The notes under the pieces are model-generated. The model worked only from the letters and a program-made list of their open reading frames with translations. It ran no database searches and was not told the origin of the DNA. A DNA stretch of 64,000 nt from Acanthosoma haemorrhoidale (taxonomy: Eukaryota > Arthropoda > Insecta > Hemiptera > Acanthosomatidae): assembly GCA_930367205.1 (NCBI GenBank), contig OV884011.1, forward strand, positions 141,543,937 to 141,607,936, in the 5' to 3' direction. This document shows positions 39,401 to 46,628 of this stretch, in pieces (position 1 is the stretch's first letter; the number at the start of each line of letters is the position of its first letter). The position numbers and the translations under genes were made by a program.

Positions 39401-42400
39401 AACCTATGAACATACATATTTAATTTAATCTCAGAAATTAAAAGGCAACTTTCATTTTTTTAAACCTGTCTTCACAAATGTGTTAATAGTTACTGCTGCC
39501 TGGCAAGAACCTTTCCCTGGCTGGGTAGATAACATGGCTGGTATTACCGGGATCATGATGGAAATTGCAAGAGGGACCATTCGATCTATCATTTGCAATG
39601 ACAAATATCTCGTTGATATAATACCTGTAGATATCGTTGTTGATACTCTTATTGTAGCAGCATGGCATACAGCTACATACAGGTAACTAATATGTCTCAC
39701 TCATGTTATCTGTTGTCAGAGGTAGTTTTGTCTATTAATCTATATTTTGTTTGATCTATAGACTTAATTTTGAAATTATGACTTGTAGAATTTCAATAAT
39801 AATATTGCTGTTGTTTAGGAAAGACGAAGTACCTGTGTACAATTGCACATCTGGGTCTCTAAATCCCATAACTTGGAAAGAACTGGGCTGCTTGACTCTG
39901 AAACATGCCTATAACACACCGTCCAAATATGTCCAGTGGTACCCAGGATTTAGCTATACTACAAACAGGTTTATGCATAACATGAAGGAGATTTTCCTGC
40001 ACACATTCCCTGCCTTTATGATGGATGTACTGCTGCGTATAAAGGGAGCAAAACCAATGTATGTATATCAATAAATTGTATTATGATAATCAAAACAAAT
40101 AATGTGCTACTTACAATGGTTATGACTTCAATGGTCTATCAACCAACCATTGATCACTTTCATTTTAATAAAATTTTGTTTTATCAGTAATGTGTTTTAG
40201 GAATTTAGTTTTTGAACCAGTGGTGGTTAAAGGCCTCAACAGGCCTACATATATAGATTTACTTAATAACAAGGTATTCTGGAGGTAAATATGAAAATGC
40301 TGATTGAAAGTCCTGCACAATAGATTTGTGTGCTGTTATTTGTCACTTCTAAATTGTCAAATCAATTTCACTTTTGTTACAAAGAGCACCATTGGTTGAC
40401 CATCTAGAAGCATGGCATTTTTTTTAATTCCACCAGTTTTTCATTGTTTGGCAGAGCAATGGCATTGAGGAAAAATAATGTACTATAATGTCATGGTGAT
40501 ATTTTTTATTTTTGCTACTTTTTTTTTAAATTTTTTAACATTCCTATTTTGTAGCACAATAAATAGATAATACAGGTTACTGAATCATTACAGGTAACAT
40601 AATTTTGTAATATGTTGAAAAGTGCACAGCATGTAGAGTTTATTTTTTGTGTTCTTTAGAATTTAGTTATGTTTCAATGTTGTAGATATTTTTATGTAGA
40701 ATTTCATTAATTTGATATTACTGTACGATCAATAAAACTTACTGCGTATTATAAAACTCATAGGTGCTGGACTCCCATGTGATTAATTGATCATTTAAAT
40801 AAGTACATCATATAACAGAAGGAAAGAGGATAAGTGAGAAAATTGAATTTTAAATCCCTTATATGCTTCTTTAGTCAGAAGATTCTTCAATAACACCACA
40901 TTGAGAAAAGTTGTATAATATTTAATATACTGGTTCCTTACTATTTAACATCCCTGGAATTTCAAAAAAATCTGAGCATCTAAGCCTATCCCATCTCAAA
41001 ATTTAAACCCATATCATCTGATTAAAAAATATACATGATTTATCAATGAAAAATGTTGAAAGCATTATTATGTTAGTTATAAGCTAATAAATCTGATTCC
41101 TTTGTCTATAAGATGATCAATCTTATTATCGTCCCTGAGCAGGAATAATAAGAAGGTAAACAAACTTCCAGAATATTATCAGTGCAAAATAATGGGGGGA
41201 AAATATGAACAACCATCAAGTCACAGTCTAGTCATGACATACTTTAGGTGTCTCAGTGCCATTTCGCTAATTTAAAGAGCGTTTCATTAATCAATACTTT
41301 ATTATGTGGAGTATTATGGAGAAATTGGTTTTTCTGATTGATGGATTTGAATCATTTATACAAATAATAGAGGTATTCTTCAAACCGCCATTTTTTTTTT
41401 TTTTTTATATAATTTCTAAAATATTTACAATTTTTAGCATGCTGAAGCTTTGTAAAAGGATACGTTTCGCAGCACAGTCAGGAGAATTTTTTGCACTTCA
41501 TGAGTGGAAGTTTTATTGTGATAACCAAGTCTCTCTGAGCAAAGACATGAATGAACAAGACCGTTCTATATTCCATACTGAAGTCTCAAAAATTGGCTGG
41601 GATAATTATATCAAGTTATTCCTTCTGGGTATCAGAAAGTACAGTCTTAAAGATTCTCTTGATTCCCTTCCTGCAGCAATGAGGAAATTAAATAGGTAAG
41701 TAATGGATCTCCATTTCATAAATTCAAGTAGAGAATTAATTACCTCCATACAACATTCTTTGCCAATTATAATTATTATAATTTGCAGATTAATTATTAT
41801 ATGAATATAAGTATGAGACAATACTCTAAACCACTTACATCAAGTTTAGGGAAATCAAGTTAGAAGTTTACCTTAAGTATTCTTCCTTTCTTCACAAAAT
41901 ATCTGAGTCACCCTTAATGAAGACACATTGACATTGATATAACTCAATTTCGATAAAAATGTAGCTAAGAGTGTTTTTTCATAACTCAGTCATTTACTGA
42001 CCATTAAATAATTCTATTAATATTGCAGAGTAATATTACTAAATATTTTTTGTGATTTATATTCCTGCTTATATATATATCTTGCTGGTATAAAATATGA
42101 GTAGTTAAGGACCTTTTATACAATCCTGTAGGTTCTCAGTTCAGTTAAATATATTCCTATGTACCAAAGACTGAAACTGGCAGGAGAACTGAAATGGAAA
42201 TGGAGAACTAGCAGAAAAGGAAACCAGTCTGTTTGTCACTTTATCAGCCTAGTTTATTTATTGTAGGCTTGTGTATTTAGCAGTTCTTAGAATTCCTAAG
42301 ACAAGGCTACTGCAATCAAACAATCCTCATCCATGATAATAATTGTAATAACAGCATGTTTGATTGCACAATTCTTAAAAGCACAACTCGGACTGAATAA

Positions 42401-43625
42401 GAATCAAAAATAAACTGAAGGAACTGAACATATCATGTAAACTGAAACTTTCTTCCAGATTGAAATGGAACAGTATTGGAAACTGAAACTGGACCGAGAG
42501 CTGTACAGGCCATGTATAAAGACCTTTATTGAGAAAAAATAGCCCAGAACTTCTGATAAATATTTACTTACCCTATCAATCTATTACAATCTAATGTTTA
42601 AATAATTTATTTAATTATTGAGTATTATGAAGTGAAATGAAAAGAAATCTTATTCTGGATTATAGTTCCTTAAGAATTAGAAAAGTACAGAACAAGAGTG
42701 TCTACCTGACAAAAGAAGAATTTTCTGAAAAAATACTATGGAGAAATAAGGTTATGAATTTTTGGGTGGAAGAGAGATAAAGAACTGGTACAGTCTGGTA
42801 TTAAAAAATGGAGTGATGAAGAGCATTAAGCATTGAATAAATCCAGAGGTTTGCAGTGTTATCAAAAGAGGCAGTACTATAGGAAAGGCATGATAGTACT
42901 CCAGAGAAGAGATCCAAGAGAACATTGTTGATCGATAGATGGAAACAATTTATTAGGCCCTTTAAATAAGATGTGACATCTCTTAAGAAGCAACCATACA
43001 TCATATATCCATATTTGGTCTGATTCTAGAGAAATCAAGGGAAATAGGGTGTGGAAAATGTTGGAATCTCAAGGTCTTGTCCCATTTTTATTTTATAGTA
43101 CTAAATAATATCCTTGACGAATTACGTGCAATTCTGATTATTAATGGGATATAAAGAGTGAAAGGGATAAATGTACACACAGTATTTTTGTAAGGTATGA
43201 ACTGTATTGATGCTAGTTTTGGTGTGAATTTAAAAATGATTAGAAGTTACATAGAGTAATGAGGTTAAAATTCAAGGAGAAAACAATAATACTGTCGCAA
43301 CCCCTAATGCTTTTTGCAATTTACTGATCTATTTATATCTATCCAAAGCTTGGTGTTAATATCTCTACTGGCTAAGATGCATCTGTGGTACATCCTATCA
43401 ATATCAACATACCTTCACTACTTCCTACTTCATATTTATTATCCAGATGCCAACATATTCTACTAATATATATATTTCATACAAATCATAATTTACTGGA
43501 TCACTTCTGAATAGTCGTTGAACACTAAATATTTCATAATTTATTGCAGGTTGCATTGGTTACAGCGTTTTGGGAAACTATTTACTTTATACCTCATGTA
43601 TAAGTTAGTAATCAGGCTCAGATGA
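21210..43625 (+). CDS. Fatty acyl-CoA reductase, seven coding exons
   Basis: FARs reduce long-chain acyl-CoA to fatty alcohol with NADPH, on the ER or peroxisome membrane, supplying waxes, cuticular lipids and pheromone precursors. Coding exons: 21210-21431, 27837-28079, 37825-38080, 39490-39682, 39819-40058, 41438-41695 and 43550-43625. Every junction is GT-AG. Phases match throughout, giving 495 residues, close to the family's usual 500 or so. Visible motifs: Rossmann TGGTGFVGK (27-35), HVSTAYSN (159-166), the catalytic pair Tyr213/Lys217 in [24 protein letters not shown] in exons 3-4, [12 protein letters not shown] in exon 4, [13 protein letters not shown] in exon 5, and the C-terminal sterile/FAR_C domain (about 386-470) followed by a hydrophobic tail. 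A PWP2 gene is nested in intron 2. The exact FAR paralogue cannot be named because insects have many. The start is the first ATG after an acceptor at 21193-21194. Confidence 0.93.
23735..23846 (-). repeat. Retroelement 3'-end repeat, copy 1
   Basis: About 85-90% alike to 55051-55164 over the core TTTATTGGGCAATAAGTAAT and the following GTGATAAATGTTCT, then CATTCACTC. On the minus strand it carries AATAAAG near its end, which suggests the 3' UTR of a non-LTR element truncated on its 5' side. Confidence 0.5.
24386..24796 (+). pseudogene. CR1/L2-like LINE ORF2 C-terminal relic
   Basis: The plus-strand frame reads [14 protein letters not shown]...LGWI, then [13 protein letters not shown], then [20 protein letters not shown] and THLF. 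This order (aaR..fg..rrdHi, LgWL, PpYl, WNsLP..IR...SL..FK..L) is the well-known post-RT C-terminus of CR1/L2/Rex-type LINE ORF2 proteins. There are no RT catalytic motifs upstream (24100-24385 is not alignable by eye), so the copy is 5'-truncated. It is followed by an AT-rich tail ending in ATTCTATTCTAT repeats, in the same orientation as the host gene. Confidence 0.65.
25043..25190 (+). repeat. LINE 3' tail, copy A, ending in TATTC repeats
   Basis: AT-rich 3' UTR-like sequence from AGAGGTTGAGACTTTATTTT to GTGGAATAAAAAATATTTTC followed by TATTC pentamers. Simple-repeat tails of this sort, not poly(A), are typical of CR1/L2-type LINEs. A diverged second copy follows 232 bp downstream. Confidence 0.55.
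25275..25418 (+). repeat. LINE 3' tail, copy B
   Basis: AGAGGTTTACGCTTTATTTT, then GAACATTATTGTTATTCATA and ACATTTGTTTCTATACTATTC follow copy A in the same order with about 75-80% identity by eye. It is either a tandem duplication of the tail or a second truncated insertion. Confidence 0.5.
27290..27480 (-). pseudogene. Non-LTR element ORF2 terminal knuckle fragment
   Basis: The minus strand encodes [20 protein letters not shown] followed by LLRRCPAYK, then a stop. The pattern ...E..EHLL..CPAY is the C-terminal His/Cys knuckle found after RNase H or thumb in R1/Jockey-type ORF2 proteins. It is short, isolated and opposite to the host gene. Confidence 0.45.
27837..28079 (+). CDS. FAR coding exon 2
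   Basis: The acceptor TTATTTTCAG precedes VFERVRDAG. The exon is exactly 81 codons (residues 75-155) in phase 0 and includes [13 protein letters not shown] and [13 protein letters not shown], standard NAD-binding-domain segments of FARs. The donor is GTTAGC, not a strong match. It is GC-rich like exon 1. Confidence 0.9.
28080..31299 (+). other. FAR intron 2, upstream part
   Basis: AT-rich intron between FAR exon 2 and the nested PWP2 gene. It holds a tRNA-derived SINE beginning about 45 bp after the donor. Beyond that I see nothing coding; the minus-strand frames at 29389-29655, 29981-30175 and 30585-30833 have no supporting motifs. Confidence 0.6.
28125..28350 (+). mobile_element. Probable tRNA-derived SINE
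   Basis: TAGCCTAGTGGTTAG (from 28131) fits a Pol III A box. GGGTATGATGCC (28174-28185) sits at the right distance to be a diverged B box (consensus GGTTCGANNCC). A GC-richer body and an end reading CCATTAAGGCGACAACC follow. The target-site duplication and tail are not clear, so the limits are approximate. Confidence 0.5.
31300..31305 (+). promoter_or_regulatory. CACGTG E-box upstream of PWP2
   Basis: A canonical CACGTG lies 81 bp before the PWP2 ATG. In Drosophila, Myc/Max sites of this type are common close to the start sites of ribosome-biogenesis genes. The site is seen; its use is inferred. Confidence 0.4.
31386..34088 (+). CDS. PWP2: Periodic tryptophan protein 2 homolog (UTP-B, SSU processome)
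   Basis: PWP2 is a WD40 scaffold of the UTP-B subcomplex, needed in the nucleolus for 18S rRNA maturation. The frame is a single uninterrupted 900 codons, close to the human and yeast lengths (about 920), starting [15 protein letters not shown] as family members do. Two WD40 propellers fill residues 1 to about 740. An acidic linker (about 235-280) separates early blades ([16 protein letters not shown]) from later ones ([51 protein letters not shown]). [10 protein letters not shown] and LPGAKKGDM are PWP2 signatures. Residues about 755-860 form the Utp12-type helical C-terminus, followed by an acidic tail ([10 protein letters not shown]). It lies inside FAR intron 2 on the same strand, so its mRNA needs its own promoter and terminator. 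It has no introns, so either a retroposed copy or a naturally intronless gene. Confidence 0.96.
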   Translation: MKFSFKFSNLLGTVYTQGNLVFTPDGNSIISPVGNRITVYDLKNSKSTTLPVENRYNFESIALSPNGSTLVAVDEKGEGLLISMISKTVIYRHQFKMKVPSLSFSPDGKFLAACRGNRVTIFRAPGMHLGEYNPFIMERMFLGPYDDVTCIDWTSDSRVIAAGSKDATVKLYSIPKLKHFRRYSLGGHADVVIGVFFENNSLDLTTVSRNGRICIWESNFELSALEEVNLCPPNNKKSKVTENEDDIDLNRGEERLENLENEEEALEDFSDDKEKISYKLTSKHFILDKNQLKLTSAAYHKQIRLLVLGRNDGTFLLYEMPDLSLIHSLSITDQSISTISLNVTGDWIALGCENHGQLLVWEWQSETYVLKQQGHSAAMSTLSYSRDGAFVATGGEDGKVKLWNTQTGFCFVTFNEHTSSISAIKFASNRKFLVSASLDGTVRAFDMIRYRNFRTLTSNKPVQFASLAVDSSGEFIAAGGQDVFEIFLWSLKIGRLLEVLTGHEGPVVSLDFHPGLTSTELASVSWDGTLRIWNAVETDMQYEAVRINSDCMSVVYRPDGNEVAVASLDGQITMFEPKTGQQKGFIEGKNDLSVGRSDTDLITAKRKQETRAFTCLCYSADGKYLLAAGQSKYICIYNREEELIVKKIEVTQNRSFDAVDDFINRRKMTEFGNKDLIQMRSEMTDISLPGAKKGDMASRSFKPEMRVFSVQFSPTGQSFAAASTEGLLIYSLDSGQVFDPYMLEESITPDSVRNTKNEGKYSEALMMSIKLNERSLIQEVIESVPASEIELCTCSFAEIYIEKLLTFVANSLENTHHFQFYLLWAKSLLTKNKNIPLPLLVSVQKNLMRKYNDLSKICDHNKYSIQFLLRIGELKRKELKQIEKMEVEEEDEDELMLINC
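34216..34221 (+). terminator. PWP2 polyadenylation signal
   Basis: AATAAA 128 bases after the PWP2 stop codon. No genomic poly(A) tract follows it. Confidence 0.6.
34222..37824 (+). other. FAR intron 2, downstream part
   Basis: AT-rich sequence with no coding segment, repeat family or RNA gene that I can support, ending in a good polypyrimidine/acceptor (CTATTCCAG). Confidence 0.7.
37825..38080 (+). CDS. FAR coding exon 3, carries the catalytic YxxxK
   Basis: The acceptor CTATTCCAG precedes [13 protein letters not shown]. The exon contains the active-site YTVTK (213-217) and ends in RPSI plus one base (phase 1) before donor GTAAAG. Confidence 0.93.
38962..39165 (-). pseudogene. Mariner transposase C-terminal relic
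   Basis: The minus strand, with frameshifts, reads [19 protein letters not shown] and then [20 protein letters not shown] followed by DYIID and a stop (TAA 38964-38962). This is the standard C-terminus of mariner transposases. Farther upstream a degraded HHHTRPIL corresponds to the HPPYSPDLAP block containing the third catalytic residue. It sits in FAR intron 3, opposite to the host gene, and joins abruptly at about 39165 to a plus-strand mariner fragment. Confidence 0.7.
39168..39345 (+). pseudogene. Mariner transposase central fragment, opposite orientation
   Basis: The plus strand encodes [12 protein letters not shown], then [19 protein letters not shown]. It corresponds to the mariner catalytic-domain stretch (T)[10 protein letters not shown]...PKK..l..WW...G.i. 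The segment ends in stops and lacks the rest of the DDE core. It abuts the antisense C-terminal fragment, so the two pieces are inverted relative to each other. Confidence 0.65.
39490..39682 (+). CDS. FAR coding exon 4
   Basis: The acceptor GTTAATAG completes a Val codon, giving [19 protein letters not shown] across the junction. It continues through [18 protein letters not shown] and [19 protein letters not shown], and ends in phase 2 before GTAACT. A 136-bp intron follows. Confidence 0.93.
39819..40058 (+). CDS. FAR coding exon 5
   Basis: The acceptor TGTTTAG precedes [19 protein letters not shown]. It ends in [12 protein letters not shown], phase 2, before a strong donor, GTATGT. This segment leads into the membrane-associated region of insect FARs. 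Confidence 0.92.
40059..41437 (+). other. FAR intron 5 (1.4 kb)
   Basis: Donor GTATGT to acceptor TTTTTAG, with a long T run (41390-41406) before the acceptor. No other feature seen. Confidence 0.85.
41438..41695 (+). CDS. FAR coding exon 6 (FAR_C domain)
   Basis: The acceptor ATTTTTAG precedes [20 protein letters not shown]. The exon holds most of the sterile/FAR_C domain ([20 protein letters not shown]) and ends in KLNR, phase 2, before GTAAGT. Confidence 0.92.
41696..43549 (+). other. FAR intron 6 (1.9 kb)
   Basis: Donor GTAAGT to acceptor TTGCAG. AT-rich. The stretch at 42160-42500 repeats variants of AACTGAAACTGG but gives no recognisable element. Confidence 0.8.
43550..43625 (+). CDS. 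FAR coding exon 7 and stop
   Basis: The acceptor TTATTGCAG completes the Arg codon. The exon then encodes [14 protein letters not shown]... and stops at TGA 43623-43625. A short basic/hydrophobic tail is typical of insect FAR C-termini. Confidence 0.88.
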
Positions 43626-43886
43626 CATTGGTTTAACAATGCTAAGCTGATAAATAATTTGATAAAAATACGAAATAACTTATGAAGAACATGCAACTTT
43701 AATGGCATTATTATTATCAGAGCATGAAAAATGAAATCAGAGAATTGAAATCATCTATCCATAATTCATGGTTTGAATTCTATTTATTAATATGCAGTTC
43801 AGATAACTGCTTTGTATCCAAAGTTTTATTTTGTATTACTGTATTTATAGTGTATTTATTCTTGTTATGTTTTATACCTCTGTCGT

Positions 43887-43896
43887 AATAAATAAA
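43887..43896 (+). terminator. Candidate FAR polyadenylation signals
   Basis: Two overlapping AATAAA hexamers (43887-43892 and 43891-43896), about 260 bases downstream of the FAR stop codon, are suitable for 3' end formation. Confidence 0.55.
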
Positions 43897-45244
43897 AAAA
43901 GCTATAAAAACATTAAATGTATTGGAGGTAAAAAAATTGTCGGAAAAACATTTGACCTATTCATTTATAGATTTTGGAAGTATTATTGCATGACATTCTA
44001 TTGTTGATGTTTTTACACATGTGTTTGTGTGAAATCTTTTAGATTGTTTTAGATTTTTTTTTTTTATAAAAAAATGTACAATTATAATTGGGCAGTGAAT
44101 AATTATACATATTCTAAATAATAAGGAATATTTACTTTAGAATATTGTTCTGTTGATTTTAAAGTATATTTGTTAAATAAATTCTTTATTTTAAGGTGCT
44201 AAAATAGAAATGTAAAACAAAAAAATATTTTTCCATAAATGTATTAATTTAAGGTAATGTAAAATGATTGTTAAATAAATAAATTAGATTTTTTCTGTTT
44301 TAATTTCTTTTTTTTCCTTACACATTATTTGATTACATCATTGCTTTCATTTTGGATGTACCAACCATAAATGAAAAAAATAACTTTATTCTGGGATGAC
44401 TGTCTCCTAAAAAAAAAATTATACAGATTATTTATTAGCCTAAATACAAAATAAATATAGAATAGGACTACATAAAACAGAAATCATAACATAATATAAA
44501 AAGAATATCCATACTTAAAAAACAATCAAAAAAGAAGGACTGAAAACAAACTCTCATTCTCAACTCCTACTTAGGTTATTCAACTCAATGGGTCAAATGG
44601 TTGTCTGAAACTGCTACTTGCATCATTTTGGGATTTCAGGAGGAACTTCAAGATATACAGAAAGGGTATGGGATTTGCGATTAGCTTCAGGAATAGAAAT
44701 GAAGAGGTTAGATGCTCCATCGAAGTGCTTGTGGGGAAACCCCGTTTGAGGTTACGACCTCAGGAAGGAAAAGGAGGGGGGGGGAAGATGCTCCATCGAA
44801 CTAGCAACAATAGGTAAAAGAAGGATGATATGTGGGATTTCATTTTACGTGATTGGATAGAGGATTTGAATTGAATGAGAGCAAATGATTATGGAAGGTT
44901 TTTGGTCAATTTGACAAGGTAAAGAAAGAAAGTACCAAAGGAAATATTGATTTTAATACAATGGCAGCTAATCCTTTAGCAAGAAACTACTAATACTTAT
45001 AAAGTTACTCCTTGGGAGCAATAAGAGATGTTAGACTAAAACTGTACTATTTGAGAAGAGCATTTGAAATAAGGAGGGAATGGTCCAGTGTGTGAAAGTG
45101 AATTATCAAAAATTTCTTTGGACAGTCAACATTTTTAAACACTTTAGGAACCTTAACGCTCAGAGCTTTTTTATCCCGGAGGATGGTAGGAAAAACTAGA
45201 GCAATGAGTTTCTCTGCAGCTCTCTCTGAAACTTTTGAGTTATA
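43897..45244. other. Intergenic DNA downstream of FAR
   Basis: AT-rich until 44.6 kb. A purine-rich region then follows in which AGATGCTCCATCGAA occurs twice (44710-44724 and 44786-44800) beside a G run. Its position just upstream of gag-like relics suggests it may belong to the same decayed retroelement. Confidence 0.4.
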
Positions 45245-45941
45245 ATGGTGAAGAGATTGCAACTCACATTTAACTTTGTGGCATCACCAAAGGATAAGAA
45301 GACCAATGTTGTCACCAAAACCTCAATTAAAACAGAGGAAAACGAAGAATATGTGTTGCCTCAAGAGAAAAGATTTATGAGTGAACATGAAGAATTGTCA
45401 AAGACAGTTATTTATAAAAGATTGAGAAATAGTTACTCAGAGAGGCCAAGAGAAGAGAGTGTGGATTACATTAACTGAGAAAATGAAAACAATGTATTTT
45501 GATGAAGAAGGTAATATAATGTTTGATGATTTATATTTGGAACAAGTAATGAAAAAAGATAAAATGATTGAATCCACACAAAAGAAAGAGAATGAACTAA
45601 ATTTAAAACATATAGCTGAGAAGTTTACATGTAAACACTCAAATGCTAAACAGTGCTAGAGATGTAGAAAGAATGAGTGAGAAAGAATGTAGAAGATATG
45701 AAATCAATGAAGAAGTAATAAGATTGAAATATTAAGGTTATTTATGGAAAAATCATGTTTAGATTGGCACTCAGCCACCCTAACAATATTAACAATGGAC
45801 TCTGTATGGTCTGAATGGAAAGAGAAATTTTTGGGAACGTTAGCAGACCAAGGATGGAGTACAGGAATGCATGCTATATCCTATAGGTATAAAGAAGGTC
45901 TACTGATGGAATACGCCATGAAGAAAGAGAAATTATTGTTA

Positions 45942-45945
<4 letters not shown>
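45245..45945 (+). pseudogene. Decayed LTR-retrotransposon gag-like region
   Basis: Three overlapping open segments (45245-45478, 45459-45659 and 45744 onward) are Lys/Glu-rich. The last reads KSCLDWHSAT, then WSEWKEKFLGTLADQGWST and YKEGLLMEYAMKKEKLLL. This resembles a capsid-like Gag helix block found in insect LTR retroelements (CLDWY..., W..WK..FL.tFadkGWs, YA.kKEkLLL). Frameshifts and stops separate the parts, and a (TA)n array has replaced whatever followed. No protease or polymerase is seen. The family is recalled by pattern, so confidence is moderate. Confidence 0.45.

Positions 45946-45991
<46 letters not shown>
45943..45991. repeat. (TA)n microsatellite, array 1
   Basis: About 49 bases of pure TA immediately after the gag-like coding relic. 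Confidence 0.9.
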
Positions 45992-45998
<7 letters not shown>

Positions 45999-45999
45999 A

Positions 46000-46015
46000 A
46001 TATATATAAAACGTT

Positions 46016-46041
<26 letters not shown>
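46000..46041. repeat. (TA)n array 2 with a perfect 26-bp palindrome
   Basis: A TA array beginning with a perfect palindrome centred on the CG step of AAAACGTTTT (46000-46025). Confidence 0.8.
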
Positions 46042-46046
<5 letters not shown>

Positions 46047-46226
46047 AAAAGTATACTCTTTTTAATTTGAATATTTGAATTTGCCGCGCTGCTTCTACTG
46101 GCCTCCACTAGATGGAGCTATCAGCAATATTCTAAAAAGTGAGATGATATAGAAAAGGTTATGTTAAGTAACAAAAGTTGTGAATAGAGAAGTGATAGAT
46201 ATAAACTGTAATTGTCGTTTCTTTGG

Positions 46227-46227
<1 letters not shown>

Positions 46228-46273
<46 letters not shown>
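46228..46273. repeat. (TA)n microsatellite, array 3
   Basis: About 46 bases of pure TA, the third array within 330 bp. Confidence 0.9.
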
Positions 46274-46279
<6 letters not shown>

Positions 46280-46460
46280 CGTTTTTTATCTATATTGTTT
46301 ATATTTAAATTTAATCTGAGGTTTTTTAGGTTCTGTTAATATAAAAAAGAGTTCTGGCAAAAGGAAAATAATTGTTAAATTACAAATTGATTCATTTGGT
46401 TAATGCACATATAAGCACGTACGTGATAAAATTACAATGTTAAAGAACTAAGCTTAAAAT

Positions 46461-46628
46461 TTACCTTAACATTAATCGCGACTGGCCAGATTTACTCTTC
46501 TTACGTCCTTCGGTGAATTCTTCTGGTTTCTTGATAGCAGAGCGTGGTTGCCTTTGTGTTTGGTGGTCGTCTTTTCGCCATGAGGTCAGTACACGTCCAC
46601 TGCTTTGTCCAGAACTTTGTCCAGGAAT
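46461..46628 (-). other. Orphan exon-like open segment, unidentified
   Basis: On the minus strand an open segment of about 55 codons (IPGQSSGQSSGRVL, WRKDDHQTQRQPRS, KKPEEFTEGRKKSKSGQ) ends at TAA 46463-46461. It is clearly richer in GC than the surrounding DNA and is hydrophilic, Ser/Gly- and Lys/Arg-rich. I see no start codon and no strong acceptor. It could be the last exon of a gene on the minus strand, or a piece of a transposon. Function unknown. Confidence 0.25.

Larger units (their letters stand above)
38081..39489 (+). other. FAR intron 3 (1.4 kb)
   Basis: Donor GTAAAG to acceptor TTAATAG. Its only recognisable content is the mariner pair at 38962-39345; the rest is AT-rich. Confidence 0.85.

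Noticed and set aside
39452..39700. Antisense open frames over FAR exon 4, and similar shadows over exons 3, 5 and 6
   Set aside because: They are reverse-strand reflections of conserved FAR coding sequence.
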